Positions 8,745 through 18,511 are shown, numbered from the stretch's first letter. The stretch: DNA of 64,000 bases from JBCBDX01 sp038529265 (GCA_038529265.1 JBCBDX010000005.1:176986-240985), one strand, 5' to 3'. Notes: a model not told the origin generated them from the letters alone. Made by a program: numbers and translations.

Positions 8745-9860
8745 CTGAAACCAGAGCGCGCAAAAGCCGAACTGATCCAGGACCTGCAAAGCGAAGGATT
8801 TGATCAGGTGCGTATCGCCGGAGCGCAAGGTTCAAGCGACTGGGAAGAACGGCTCGAGCATTTCATCGCGCAAGGCTTTCACGGCACGATGCAATGGATG
8901 GAGGAAACTCTGGCGCGGCGGGTGAACCCACAGGTGCTGTGGCCGGAAGCCAACACCGCCATCATTGCAGCCATGGCCTACGGACCGGATGACTATGATC
9001 CACTTGCCGCACTGACCCATGCATCGTCCGGTACGATATCCTGTTATGCGCACAACCGAGATTATCATGATGTCATCAAAGGCAAACTGAAGCAGGTTGC
9101 AGGTCGTTTTGCAGCGAAGACCAAAGCCGACGTGAAAGTCTTCGTGGATACTGCCCCGCTCATGGAGAAACCACTGGCGCAGGCAGCAGGGCTTGGCTGG
9201 CAGGGCAAGCATACCAATTTGGTCAGCCGTGATCTCGGTTCATGGTTCTTCCTCGCTGTGATTTTGACCGATATGGAGCTGTCGGTGGATGAAGCGGAAA
9301 CCGACCATTGTGGCCAATGCCGGGCATGCCTGGACGTGTGCCCAACGGGCGCGTTCCCCGCGCCTTATCAACTCGATGCGCGCCGCTGTATTTCCTACCT
9401 CACCATCGAGCATGACGGGATCATCGATCCAAAGCTCAGGCCGAAAATGGGTAATCGCATCTACGGTTGTGACGATTGCCTTGCGGTTTGCCCTTGGAAC
9501 AAGTTTGCCGTCACAGCGCGTGAATTGAAACTACAAGCGCGCGCAGACATGATCTCACCGCCCCTATTCGAGCTGCTTTCCTTGAGTGATGCAGCGTTTC
9601 GCCAGCGCTTTGCCGGGTCGCCGATCAAGCGGATCGGGCGCGATCGGTTCGTTCGCAACTGCCTGATCGCGGCGGGCAATAGCGGTGACAAATCATTGCT
9701 ACCGCTTGTCGACCAGCTAATTGATGACACCTCTGAGCAGGTCCGGGCCATGGCTGCCTGGGCGATGCGCCAATTGGGGTCTGATCAGGAAATTGAAGCT
9801 TGCCGCAAAAGGGCGATCACGACAGAGAAGTCCGCAGAAGTTTTGCTGGAATGGAATTAA
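8745..9860 (+). CDS. queG: Epoxyqueuosine reductase QueG
   Basis: Cobalamin-dependent iron-sulfur enzyme that reduces epoxyqueuosine to queuosine in tRNA wobble position 34. Visible motifs are VDTAPLMEK (the Asp used in catalysis), WQGKHTNLVS, two 4Fe-4S clusters CGQCRACLDVCP and CDDCLAVCP, and a C-terminal HEAT-like repeat. The first ATG/GTG/TTG is GTG at 8808, which would cut off the conserved first helix (LKPERAKAELIQDLQSEGFD). I place the start at CTG 8745, with AGGAAAAA just upstream; this is an inference. It is followed by a YeeZ-like gene 3 bp later. Confidence 0.93.
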   Translation: MKPERAKAELIQDLQSEGFDQVRIAGAQGSSDWEERLEHFIAQGFHGTMQWMEETLARRVNPQVLWPEANTAIIAAMAYGPDDYDPLAALTHASSGTISCYAHNRDYHDVIKGKLKQVAGRFAAKTKADVKVFVDTAPLMEKPLAQAAGLGWQGKHTNLVSRDLGSWFFLAVILTDMELSVDEAETDHCGQCRACLDVCPTGAFPAPYQLDARRCISYLTIEHDGIIDPKLRPKMGNRIYGCDDCLAVCPWNKFAVTARELKLQARADMISPPLFELLSLSDAAFRQRFAGSPIKRIGRDRFVRNCLIAAGNSGDKSLLPLVDQLIDDTSEQVRAMAAWAMRQLGSDQEIEACRKRAITTEKSAEVLLEWN

Positions 9861-9863
9861 GCG

Positions 9864-10760
9864 ATGGCATTGGGTTCTTCATCTTACTGGCGCGGCAAGA
9901 CAGTGCTGATCTTCGGCGCAGGCTTTTCCGGCAAGGTGTTTGCTAAACTCGCGCATGATGCTGGTGCGGAAGTTTTTGGCACGACCCGATCTCCGGACGC
10001 CATTGCTAAGAACATACGCAGCTACTTAAACCCGGTCCTGTTTGATGGCCAAACCAGCAACGACCTCGTCGACCTGATCAAGCGCGCGGATGTGATCGTG
10101 CAGTCTATTGCCCCCAACGAGGAGGGCGATCCCGTTTTGAATGCGCTGGGTAAAACGCTTGGCACATCGAACCCCGGCTGGATGGCTTATCTCTCCACAG
10201 TTGGCGTTTACGGCAATCATGATGGTGCCTGGGTGGATGAGACATCAGAACCGCGCCCTGTCTCAAAACGCTCGATCCAACGGGTTGCTGCGGAAGAAGC
10301 TTGGCAGCAACTGGCACGCGCCAATGGTGCGCCATTGGCAGTCTTGCGGCTTTCCGGCATTTATGGCCCGGGCCGCAACGCCTTCTGTAACTTCGAAAAG
10401 GGCACAGCGCGCCGTCTGGTCAAACCGGGCCAGGTGTTCAACCGCATTCATGTGGATGACATTGCCAGGTCGCTGATGTTTTTGGGCGCGCAACAAGCCG
10501 ATGGTGTTTTCAACGTCACCGATAATGAACCCGCGCCGCCGCAGGATGTTGTCGAATATGCAGCGCTTTTAATGAAAGTTGATGTGCCCCCGCCAATTGA
10601 TTTTGAAACTGCCACATTGTCGCCCATGGCCCGTTCTTTTTACGGCGAAAACAAGCGCGTCTCGAACGCCAAACTAAAAGAACTGGGCTTTACCTTTGAC
10701 AATCCGGACTACAAGACTGCCTTCAGCCGCATGTGGGCTGATGATACTTGGCGCGGTTAG
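9864..10760 (+). CDS. NAD-dependent epimerase/dehydratase (YeeZ-like SDR)
   Basis: An extended or atypical SDR of 298 residues with the Rossmann motif TVLIFGAGFSGKVFAK at the N-terminus. STVGVYGNHDGAWVDE and LRLSGIYGPGRN are typical of YeeZ/sugar epimerase relatives. It starts 3 bp after queG and is likely co-transcribed. Its 3' end overlaps the coding region I assign to the RlpA-like gene by up to 65 bp. Substrate unknown. Confidence 0.88.
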   Translation: MALGSSSYWRGKTVLIFGAGFSGKVFAKLAHDAGAEVFGTTRSPDAIAKNIRSYLNPVLFDGQTSNDLVDLIKRADVIVQSIAPNEEGDPVLNALGKTLGTSNPGWMAYLSTVGVYGNHDGAWVDETSEPRPVSKRSIQRVAAEEAWQQLARANGAPLAVLRLSGIYGPGRNAFCNFEKGTARRLVKPGQVFNRIHVDDIARSLMFLGAQQADGVFNVTDNEPAPPQDVVEYAALLMKVDVPPPIDFETATLSPMARSFYGENKRVSNAKLKELGFTFDNPDYKTAFSRMWADDTWRG

Positions 10761-11079
10761 CGCCATCTCCTTTAACAATGTCAAACAAGCGGAGGCTGCC
10801 GACCAATGTGGCAGCGCCAGCTGGTATGCGCTGACGTCTCAGACAGCTTCTGGCGAGATGATGAACCCGAGCGCCCTGACAGCCGCGCACCGGTCGCTGC
10901 CATTTGGAACAAGGGTCCGTGTGACAAACCGCAACAACGGGCAATCTGTCGTCGTTCGTATCAACGACCGCGGTCCCTTTATCAAAGGGCGGATTATTGA
11001 TCTGTCAAAAGCAGCGGCGGCGCAAATCGGTATGATCCGCGCCGGCCATGCGCCTGTGTGTTTTGAAGCGACGAGTTGA
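10696..11079 (+). CDS. Septal ring lytic transglycosylase RlpA-like protein (double-psi beta-barrel)
   Basis: A small RlpA-like protein: ASWYALTSQTASGEMMNPSA, LTAAHRSLPFGTRVRVTN and RINDRGPFIKGRIIDLS are hallmark segments with the catalytic-type Asp/His region. The family cleaves or binds peptidoglycan glycan strands in the periplasm. A start at TTG 10696 gives a normal signal peptide with an Arg-rich n-region and an AEA-A cleavage site, but overlaps the upstream gene by 65 bp. ATG 10741 would leave an uncharged 19-residue leader. It is convergent with, and directly abuts, an L,D-transpeptidase gene, another cell-wall enzyme. Confidence 0.82.
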   Translation: MTIRTTRLPSAACGLMILGAVSAISFNNVKQAEAADQCGSASWYALTSQTASGEMMNPSALTAAHRSLPFGTRVRVTNRNNGQSVVVRINDRGPFIKGRIIDLSKAAAAQIGMIRAGHAPVCFEATS

Positions 11080-13206
11080 TCAGACCGCGCGGGCGGCGGC
11101 GACCTTTTCCATAGCCTTTTTCAGATGCTCATCGCGGTCATAGATATCGGCGTGGTATTGAACCTTGCCGTCATCATCGGGCCAGGCTGTGAAGTAGCCG
11201 ACCCAGACCGGAATGGTCGCTGACATTTTCTCGGTCTTTTCATAACCGCCCAATTGGCTCTCAACATAGCCAACGCTTTTGCCAAGAACTGCGGCCGCCA
11301 TGGCGCGCGGGTCTTGCAAGCGTACGCAGCCATGGCTGAATGCACGGGCATCGCGTGAAAACAGGTTACGGGCCGGTGTGTCATGCATGTAAATGGCATG
11401 ACGGTTCGGGAACATGATCTTCAACTCGCCAAGTGCGTTTCTAGGGCCCGGCTTCTGGCGCACATTGAATGGAACCTTGCCGCCATATTGTGCCCAGTTG
11501 ATGGATGAAGATGAGACCTGACGGCCGGATTGGGTCGTCACCACGAAACCGTTGCGATCAAGGTAACTTGGATCAGCGCGCAGCTTGGGCAGATAAGAAT
11601 TCACAATGATCGACTGTGGAACGCCCCAATAGGGGTTAAAGACGACATGCTCGATCTCATCGTGGAAAAAATATGTCTGGTTGGACTTTTTGCCAACGAT
11701 GGCGCGCATGGCGAGTTTGGTTTCTCCGTTTTCTTTGTAGCGCACACGGTATTCCGGTGCGTTGATCACAACTTGGCGCTCACCATAGGCCTCCGGGTGC
11801 CAACGCAGCCGCTCAAGCGCCATTTCCAAACGCTCAACTTTCGAGGCGACTGATTGTGACGCAAGGCGCGAGGCAGTCATCGGCCCAACAATACCATCGG
11901 GTTTCAGGTTGAGGTCACGTTGCACATCCTTGACCAGTTCAACCAGCCCATCATTGTAGTCGGTGCCGCCGGCATATGCGTTCAATACATCGAGATGTTT
12001 CTCCCGGGTTTCGGCAGACATGCGTCGTTCCATGCCCTGCATGACCGCAGGCAGCGCCTCATTCGTATCGCCGGGGCGCAGCAAAATCTTCGACGGAATA
12101 GGCAGAATATTATCGGTTTCACCACGCAGGGATGCCAGCTCAGCCTGAAGCGTGCGATACTCGCCCTGCTGCGGCGTGATGCTGTCAAACCAGCTATCGA
12201 CATCTGACGCGGTGGCCAGAGCGGCAGCTGCCTCAGCTGCAACAAGCCGCTCCTTGCCAAAATCATGATAACCGGAAATCTTGTTAGGCTCGATAGAACC
12301 GTTTTTCATGTCGAGTGCGTAACGCACCGCTCGCGCAGTCACTGCCACATCAAAGGCGATCAACTGGCGGGCGCGTTCCACTGGCGCATCCAACAAATCC
12401 GGCATCGAAACAGCATAGTGAGCATTATTGAGCCCATGGCTCTGTGCGTCGCCCAATTCCGCCAGCAAAGCATTGGCATTTTCATTAATGGTATGCCCAT
12501 CGGACCAGATGAAGTCGCGGCGTTCAGCGTAAAGTTCGCGCAAAGCGTCGGCAATGTCGGCTTCGACCATAATCGAGCCATCAACCGGTGCTTGGGCTGC
12601 CAGTTCAAATAGATCGGTCGATGCCAAACGAACCGGCGCAGCTTCCAGAACGGTCATTTCCGGGACACTGGGCGCTTGTTCGAAGCTCGGCGGCTGGTCA
12701 CCAAGAAGCGTCATTTCCGGTAGGGCAACTTCAGCCTGTTCAACAGCCTCAGCCGTTTTCGTTTTGACTCCGGCAATCGGCGGTGCAGAACCGTCCAGCA
12801 CGACCATAGGCGGCAATGTGATCGGTGTTGACTGCGCCGCGAGTGTTGCAGCGGTAATGGAGCCGGTACTGGCCATGTCAGGAATAAGTGCCGCCAAGGG
12901 CACATTCTGCAGCGCAGCAACCTGATAGTTCAGAAACTGAGGCCCACGGATTTTCCGGATCGGCGCCACAGGTCTGCTTTGAGCCTGCTGAGTGCTGGGT
13001 GCCACAGCGATCCGTGCTCGCTTTTCCTGGCGTTGCTTGCGTCGCTCACGACGGCGTTTGCGTTCTTCGGAATCACTGACCAAAACCAGATGTTGGCTGG
13101 TGTCGACAGCAGGCAGTTTCAGACCACCCAGTGGTGATGCAAAACCAGCCGTTGGCATGGCAACGCTGACAGCAAGCAGGACGGTGAAAATCTTTTTGGC
13201 GGACAT
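11080..13206 (-). CDS. L,D-transpeptidase family protein (YcbB/LdtD-like)
   Basis: A 708-residue periplasmic peptidoglycan cross-linking enzyme. It has a signal peptide (SAKKIFTVLLAVSVAMPTAG), then a very basic segment at residues 47-65, a proline/alanine/threonine-rich linker, a scaffold domain, a peptidoglycan-binding repeat (DVQRDLNLKPDGIVGPMTAS) and the YkuD catalytic domain with SHGCVRL carrying the nucleophilic Cys. The chosen ATG at 13206 is preceded by GGGAGAG; the frame extends upstream to 13320. Longer than E. coli YcbB because of the basic and low-complexity N-terminal part. Confidence 0.92.
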   Translation of the reverse strand: MSAKKIFTVLLAVSVAMPTAGFASPLGGLKLPAVDTSQHLVLVSDSEERKRRRERRKQRQEKRARIAVAPSTQQAQSRPVAPIRKIRGPQFLNYQVAALQNVPLAALIPDMASTGSITAATLAAQSTPITLPPMVVLDGSAPPIAGVKTKTAEAVEQAEVALPEMTLLGDQPPSFEQAPSVPEMTVLEAAPVRLASTDLFELAAQAPVDGSIMVEADIADALRELYAERRDFIWSDGHTINENANALLAELGDAQSHGLNNAHYAVSMPDLLDAPVERARQLIAFDVAVTARAVRYALDMKNGSIEPNKISGYHDFGKERLVAAEAAAALATASDVDSWFDSITPQQGEYRTLQAELASLRGETDNILPIPSKILLRPGDTNEALPAVMQGMERRMSAETREKHLDVLNAYAGGTDYNDGLVELVKDVQRDLNLKPDGIVGPMTASRLASQSVASKVERLEMALERLRWHPEAYGERQVVINAPEYRVRYKENGETKLAMRAIVGKKSNQTYFFHDEIEHVVFNPYWGVPQSIIVNSYLPKLRADPSYLDRNGFVVTTQSGRQVSSSSINWAQYGGKVPFNVRQKPGPRNALGELKIMFPNRHAIYMHDTPARNLFSRDARAFSHGCVRLQDPRAMAAAVLGKSVGYVESQLGGYEKTEKMSATIPVWVGYFTAWPDDDGKVQYHADIYDRDEHLKKAMEKVAAARAV

Positions 13207-13374
13207 TTCGGCTCTCCCTCGCAGGCGGAAAGTACAAAATGACCCAATGTCAGGCAATGTCCGCGAAGCACCAATTTTAGGCGATTTCATGAAAAAACCG
13301 TGATGGCGGTAGATTTGCAACGCTTGTGACGATGATGATTGCCGCGCTGATCATCGCGCGCTAAGCGTTTGTCC

Positions 13375-16281
13375 ATGAAATCCGGTGATCATCTCTTCCT
13401 CGTCGACGGCTCGGCTTATATTTTTCGTGCCTTCCATGCCCTACCGCCACTGACACGCAAGTCTGACGGTTTGCCAGTGGGAGCGGTATCAGGCTTTTGC
13501 AACATGCTCTGGAAGCTTCTGCAAAATGCGCGCGATACAAATGTTGGCGTTACACCGACCCATTTTGCCGTCATTTTTGACTATTCGTCCAAGACATTCC
13601 GCAATGATCTTTACGCCGAATACAAAGCCAATCGGGACGAGCCGCCAGAAGATTTGAGGCCTCAGTTTGGCTTGATTCGCGAAGCGACGCGCGCGTTCAA
13701 TGTGCCGTGTATCGAAACCGAGGGCTATGAGGCCGATGACATCATCGCGGCCTATTGCAAGCAAGTTGAAGCTGCCGGTGCGCAGGCCACCATCGTGTCT
13801 TCCGACAAGGATCTGATGCAGCTCGTCAGTGACAATGTGTCGATGTACGACACGATGAAAGACAAGCAAATCGGGATTGCGGAAGTTATCGAGAAGTTCG
13901 GTGTCGGCCCGGAAAAAATGATTGACCTGCAATCATTGACGGGTGACTCAACCGACAACATTCCCGGCGTACCGGGCATCGGCCCGAAAATCGCCGCACA
14001 ACTGCTCGATGAGTATGGAGATCTCGACACGCTTTTGGAGCGCGCTTCTGAAATCAAGCAAAACAAGCGACGCGAGAACCTCATCAATTTTGCAGATCAG
14101 GCTATCCTGTCTCGAAAGTTGGTTACGCTCGACGTCAACACGCCCCTCGACCTGCCATTGGACGCGCTGTCGCTCGAACCCCAAGATGGACCAAAGCTTA
14201 TCGGCTTTTTGAAGGCCATGGAGTTCACCTCGCTCACGCGGCGGGTAGCCGAGGCCACAGGCTCAGATGCTGGCGACATTGATGCGGCAAGCGTTTCGGT
14301 TGCGGAAGGCAGCGCGGCGCGTGGGCCTGATCTGGATGCAAGTGATAATGGTGATGTGGCATCTGGATCTGATGGCTGGAGCCCGGCGGCACTTGCAGAC
14401 GCACGGGCTGAAGCCGCAGCTTCCGCACAGTTCGATACGGAATCATACCAGTGTGTAGGCGACCTCAAAACACTGGGCGAATGGATAGCCAAAGCACGTG
14501 AGGCCGGTGTTGTCGCATTCGACACGGAAACCGATTCGCTGGACGCAATGCAGGCCAATCTGGTTGGATTTTCACTTTCGCATTCAGAAAACGAAGCTTG
14601 TTATGTGCCGCTCCAGCATAGAGAGGGCGAAGATGATTTGCTCGGCGGCGGAGAGCTACTGGACGGGCAAATCCCGCTTGATGATGCATTGGCTGCGCTG
14701 AAAGCGCTGCTTGAAGACCCATCAATCCTGATCATTGGCCAGAACATCAAATATGATTGGCTCGTGATGCATCGCTATGGCGTCGATATTGCAGCCTTTG
14801 ATGACACGATGCTGCTTTCTTACGTTGCTGATGCGGGCAATGGCGGCCAAGGCATGGATACGTTGTCGGAGAAATGGCTCGGGCACAAACCTATCGCCTA
14901 CAAAGACATTGCGGGCACAGGCAAAAAGGCCGTCACATTCGACAAGATCGCGCTTGATGTTGCTACCAAATATGCTGCGGAAGATGCCGACATTACGCTT
15001 CGGCTTTGGCGGATTTTGAAAACGCGGGTGCAAGCTGCAGGGCTGGTGCGTGTTTATGAGCGATTGGAGCGACCGTTGGTACCGGTACTGGCGCGCATGG
15101 AAGAGCGCGGTGTTTCGGTCGACCGGCAAATTTTGTCGCGCCTGTCAGGTGAATTCGCACAAAAGGCTGCCGGGTTCGAAGATGAAATCTATCAGTTAGC
15201 CGGCGAAAAATTCAATGTGGGCTCGCCCAAGCAGTTGGGTGAAATCCTTTTCGACAAGATGAGCCTGCCCGGCGGCAAGAAAACCAAGACCGGTCAATGG
15301 GCAACCGGCGCACAACAACTGGAAGATCTCGCCGCGGAAGGCCATGAATTGCCCCGCAAAATCGTTGATTGGCGTCAGCTGACAAAGCTGAAATCGACCT
15401 ATACGGACGCGTTGCCCGGTTACATCAACCCTCAGACCAGCCGGGTTCACACCTCTTATTCGATGGCGGCGACGTCGACAGGCCGTTTATCTTCCTCCGA
15501 CCCGAACTTGCAAAACATCCCCATTCGCACCGCGGAAGGAAGGCGTATCCGTACAGCCTTTGTTGCTGAAAAAGGCAACAAGCTGATCTCGGCTGACTAT
15601 AGCCAGATTGAATTGCGCGTGCTGGCACATGTCGCCGACATTCCTCAGCTGAAACAGGCCTTTGCTGACGGGATTGACATTCATGCGATGACAGCATCGG
15701 AAATGTTCAACGTGCCACTTGCTGAGATGACGCCTGAGGTGCGGCGCAACGCCAAGGCGATCAATTTCGGGATCATCTACGGAATTTCTGCCTTCGGCCT
15801 TGCGAACAATCTTGGAATCGAGCGTTCTGAGGCATCGGATTACATCAAAACCTATTTCGAGCGTTTTCCCGGCATCAAAGGCTATATGGACGACACCAAG
15901 GCCTTTGCGCGTGAGCACGGCTATGTGGAGACGATCTTTGGCCGCCGTGCACACTATCCTGATATCCGTTCATCCAACCCATCGGTACGCGCATTTAACG
16001 AACGCGCGGCGATCAATGCTCCCATTCAAGGGTCTGCGGCCGACATCATCCGCCGTGCGATGGTGCGCATGGAGCAGGCACTTTGTGATGCTTCGCTGTC
16101 AGCAAAAATGCTGCTTCAGGTTCATGATGAACTGATCTTTGAAACGCCGGAAGCAGAGGTTGAAAGCACCATTCCGGTTGTCAAACAGATCATGGAAAAC
16201 GCCGCAATGCCTGCCGTTAGCATGAGTGTGCCATTGGCCGTTGATGCTCAGGCGGCGGATGATTGGGATGGCGCGCACTAA
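13375..16281 (+). CDS. polA: DNA polymerase I
   Basis: A full-length 968-residue enzyme for Okazaki fragment maturation and repair. The N-terminal 5'-3' exonuclease spans roughly residues 1-290 (FLVDGSAYIFRAFHALPPL, YEADDIIAAY). The 3'-5' exonuclease includes the intact motif VAFDTETDSL near 380, so proofreading is probably retained. The polymerase carries motif A (DYSQIELRVLAHV, about 740), motif B (RRNAKAINFGIIYGIS) and motif C (QVHDELIFE). An acidic, Ala/Ser/Asp-rich linker separates the two nuclease domains. Start is ATG 13375; a TTG two codons earlier is less likely. Confidence 0.97.
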   Translation: MKSGDHLFLVDGSAYIFRAFHALPPLTRKSDGLPVGAVSGFCNMLWKLLQNARDTNVGVTPTHFAVIFDYSSKTFRNDLYAEYKANRDEPPEDLRPQFGLIREATRAFNVPCIETEGYEADDIIAAYCKQVEAAGAQATIVSSDKDLMQLVSDNVSMYDTMKDKQIGIAEVIEKFGVGPEKMIDLQSLTGDSTDNIPGVPGIGPKIAAQLLDEYGDLDTLLERASEIKQNKRRENLINFADQAILSRKLVTLDVNTPLDLPLDALSLEPQDGPKLIGFLKAMEFTSLTRRVAEATGSDAGDIDAASVSVAEGSAARGPDLDASDNGDVASGSDGWSPAALADARAEAAASAQFDTESYQCVGDLKTLGEWIAKAREAGVVAFDTETDSLDAMQANLVGFSLSHSENEACYVPLQHREGEDDLLGGGELLDGQIPLDDALAALKALLEDPSILIIGQNIKYDWLVMHRYGVDIAAFDDTMLLSYVADAGNGGQGMDTLSEKWLGHKPIAYKDIAGTGKKAVTFDKIALDVATKYAAEDADITLRLWRILKTRVQAAGLVRVYERLERPLVPVLARMEERGVSVDRQILSRLSGEFAQKAAGFEDEIYQLAGEKFNVGSPKQLGEILFDKMSLPGGKKTKTGQWATGAQQLEDLAAEGHELPRKIVDWRQLTKLKSTYTDALPGYINPQTSRVHTSYSMAATSTGRLSSSDPNLQNIPIRTAEGRRIRTAFVAEKGNKLISADYSQIELRVLAHVADIPQLKQAFADGIDIHAMTASEMFNVPLAEMTPEVRRNAKAINFGIIYGISAFGLANNLGIERSEASDYIKTYFERFPGIKGYMDDTKAFAREHGYVETIFGRRAHYPDIRSSNPSVRAFNERAAINAPIQGSAADIIRRAMVRMEQALCDASLSAKMLLQVHDELIFETPEAEVESTIPVVKQIMENAAMPAVSMSVPLAVDAQAADDWDGAH

Positions 16282-16444
16282 GGAGCGGCACGTCCTTTAT
16301 TGAAAATCTCTGCGCGCGCAGTGCGAGTTGGTCGCTTAACCCTATTGTTGGCGACGTCACTTAGCGATTGCCACTTTGTAACACTGGTGATAGCACGGGT
16401 TAATAAAAGCTTAACAAGAGCGTGCCTGTGGGGGGTCTGTTCAC

Positions 16445-17512
16445 ATGCGTCAAACTATTTTGAAAAACCGTAACCGGTTGAGCGGTTTTACTGCGCTTGG
16501 CGTTCTGGTTGTCGCGACTGGTCTGGCATACGCCGCCGACACAACTCTCGATATCTCAGACGATCAATTTGAAGACCGTCATTCTGGCGCGGCCGTTTCG
16601 GAGATCAACGGCAAGCTCGAGTTCGGCTATCTTTACACCGACTTCAAAGATACCGACACAACGAACTTTCTCGGCGGCGACGCCGGCTATGTTCAAGGTG
16701 CGGTTTCTGCGCCGCTCGGCCAACGTTTTGGCGTTCAAATTGACGCCGGTTATTTGAACGGCGCGATTGATCGCACATCACCGCTCGACAATATTGACGT
16801 CAGCGCCTTTGCCATCGGTGGTCACCTTTTCTGGCGTGACCCGAGCATCGGTTTGCTCGGCATCTATGGCCACTATGCTGACTATGACTATGGCATCGAG
16901 ACTGACACAATCGATGTGAGGAACACACGGGTTGCAGCCGAAGGCGAAGCCTATCTTGGCCAGTTTACGGCCAAGGCCATGGCCGGTGCCGACTTCCTCG
17001 ATGTTGAGCGTGTCGGCCAGGAAGAATATTTGTACCTGTCGGGCGAAGTTGGTTATTACGTTACGGACAATTTCCGCGTTTACGGCGGCGTTGACCACAG
17101 CTTCAACCAAACCGCCGGTACGGTTGGCGCTGAAGCCATGTTTGATACGGGCGGCATTTCACCATCGGTGTTTGCAAGCGCCTCCTTCAGCAATGATACC
17201 ACTTCGGTCCAGGCCGGTTTCAGCATTTATTTCGGCAGCAATTCGAAATCATTGATCCGCCGCCATCGCGAAGATGATCCAGGTGTCAGCCTTTTCGACA
17301 GCGGTCTTCAATCCTGCCTGGAAGGAATTGGCACTTTGAATGTTGCTGATACGCCCCCAAGAAGAGCTCTGGATCTTGATGCGCGCTTTGTACTGCCCAG
17401 AAGCCGCGGGCCGGTGATTGATCTTGCTGAGTGTGACATTGGTGAGACGTTTGAAGCAGCTCCCGCTGATCCATACATATTGGCTTATCCCTACACCGTC
17501 ACCCTTCAATAA
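16445..17512 (+). CDS. Predicted outer-membrane beta-barrel protein
   Basis: A 355-residue protein with a signal peptide (Arg-rich start, FTALGVLVVATGLAYAA, cleavage near AYA-A). The region of about residues 45-275 has many alternating polar/aromatic segments typical of beta-strands (GKLEFGYLYTDFKD, FGVQIDAGYLNGAI, FRVYGGVDHSF, VQAGFSIYFG). The last 80 residues after SIYFG form a separate, strand-poor tail containing two cysteines. No named family is recognised; it is likely an alphaproteobacterial surface protein. It precedes a histidine phosphatase gene by 39 bp. Confidence 0.7.
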   Translation: MRQTILKNRNRLSGFTALGVLVVATGLAYAADTTLDISDDQFEDRHSGAAVSEINGKLEFGYLYTDFKDTDTTNFLGGDAGYVQGAVSAPLGQRFGVQIDAGYLNGAIDRTSPLDNIDVSAFAIGGHLFWRDPSIGLLGIYGHYADYDYGIETDTIDVRNTRVAAEGEAYLGQFTAKAMAGADFLDVERVGQEEYLYLSGEVGYYVTDNFRVYGGVDHSFNQTAGTVGAEAMFDTGGISPSVFASASFSNDTTSVQAGFSIYFGSNSKSLIRRHREDDPGVSLFDSGLQSCLEGIGTLNVADTPPRRALDLDARFVLPRSRGPVIDLAECDIGETFEAAPADPYILAYPYTVTLQ

Positions 17513-17551
17513 CGCAGTCCTTGGTTCTGCAGTGAGCATCAGGTGAAAGGG

Positions 17552-18346
17552 ATGAGCCGTTTTCTGGCAATGGCCTCTGGCTTGATGATCTTTGCGGCGA
17601 TTATCTCGGCGCTGACTTCCTATACTGTCTATACCCTGTTGGACGGGGCTGAGGAGGAGGCCGAGCAGGCCGACACATTTGCCAATCAAACGCTCAATCT
17701 GGATGAAATCTACGCCGAAAAAGAAGTACAGCGCTATTGGGCCGAGCAGATCATCGCGGGCGGTTATATTCTTCATATTCGCCATGCGCAGCGCGAACGC
17801 TGGCACGATTCAGCGGCCTTTGATGCCTATGAACTCTATAGCGAGCTGAACCCGCTTGATGAGCAATCCAACTTTTATCGCGCAACATGCCTGACCCGGC
17901 GCGGGATTGAAGAAGCCAAGTTGATGGGCAAGATTTTTGAGATTGCGGGCGTCAAAGTATCAGAAGTTTTATCGAGCCCCAGCTGCCGCGCATGGATGAC
18001 CGCCGAGCAGGCTTTTGGAGATAACTACACCATCGAAAATTCGCTGCTCCCCCGCACAGCCATCATACCCGAGCAGCATGAAGCGTTTGCGACGCGATTG
18101 CGCGAAGTCTTGATGAATGTTGAAATCGTCGATGGCGAAAATGTTGTCCTGACGGGCCATGGTGCGACGCTGGAATGGGACGGCACAAAGGTGATTGATG
18201 AGACCGAGATGGACGGCTCACAATTGCGCTATGAAACCGGTTTTTATGTGATCGAAAGGGATGGTGACCGGTTGATCAACCGCTATCTGTTCCCGAGCCT
18301 TCGCGACTTTTCAACGGTGGTGATTGAATTGCCGCTGGGGGGTTAG
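17552..18346 (+). CDS. Membrane-anchored histidine phosphatase family protein
   Basis: A 264-residue protein with an N-terminal hydrophobic anchor (FLAMASGLMIFAAIISALTS) followed by a phosphoglycerate-mutase-like domain. The catalytic His motif is YILHIRHAQRERW (around residue 78), with EVLSSPSCRAWMTAEQAFG and the second histidine in VVLTGHGATLEW. It is probably a periplasm-facing phosphatase; substrate unknown. The ATG at 17552 sits 5 nt after AGGTGA; a GTG at 17543 is an alternative. It follows the barrel protein gene and may be co-transcribed with it. Confidence 0.82.
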   Translation: MSRFLAMASGLMIFAAIISALTSYTVYTLLDGAEEEAEQADTFANQTLNLDEIYAEKEVQRYWAEQIIAGGYILHIRHAQRERWHDSAAFDAYELYSELNPLDEQSNFYRATCLTRRGIEEAKLMGKIFEIAGVKVSEVLSSPSCRAWMTAEQAFGDNYTIENSLLPRTAIIPEQHEAFATRLREVLMNVEIVDGENVVLTGHGATLEWDGTKVIDETEMDGSQLRYETGFYVIERDGDRLINRYLFPSLRDFSTVVIELPLGG

Positions 18347-18511
18347 GCTGCGGCCTAGCAACCGCCTTCATCCTTGCGCAAGCAAAGCGAAATCCGGGCT
18401 CGTTCTGCACAGGCTTTGGTATAGGCGTGGCTTGCTATTTGATCGCTGAATGGCAGCTAGGAGCCCATTACTACCAAATTGAGAGCAGCCGGACTCAATC
18501 GATACAACAGC

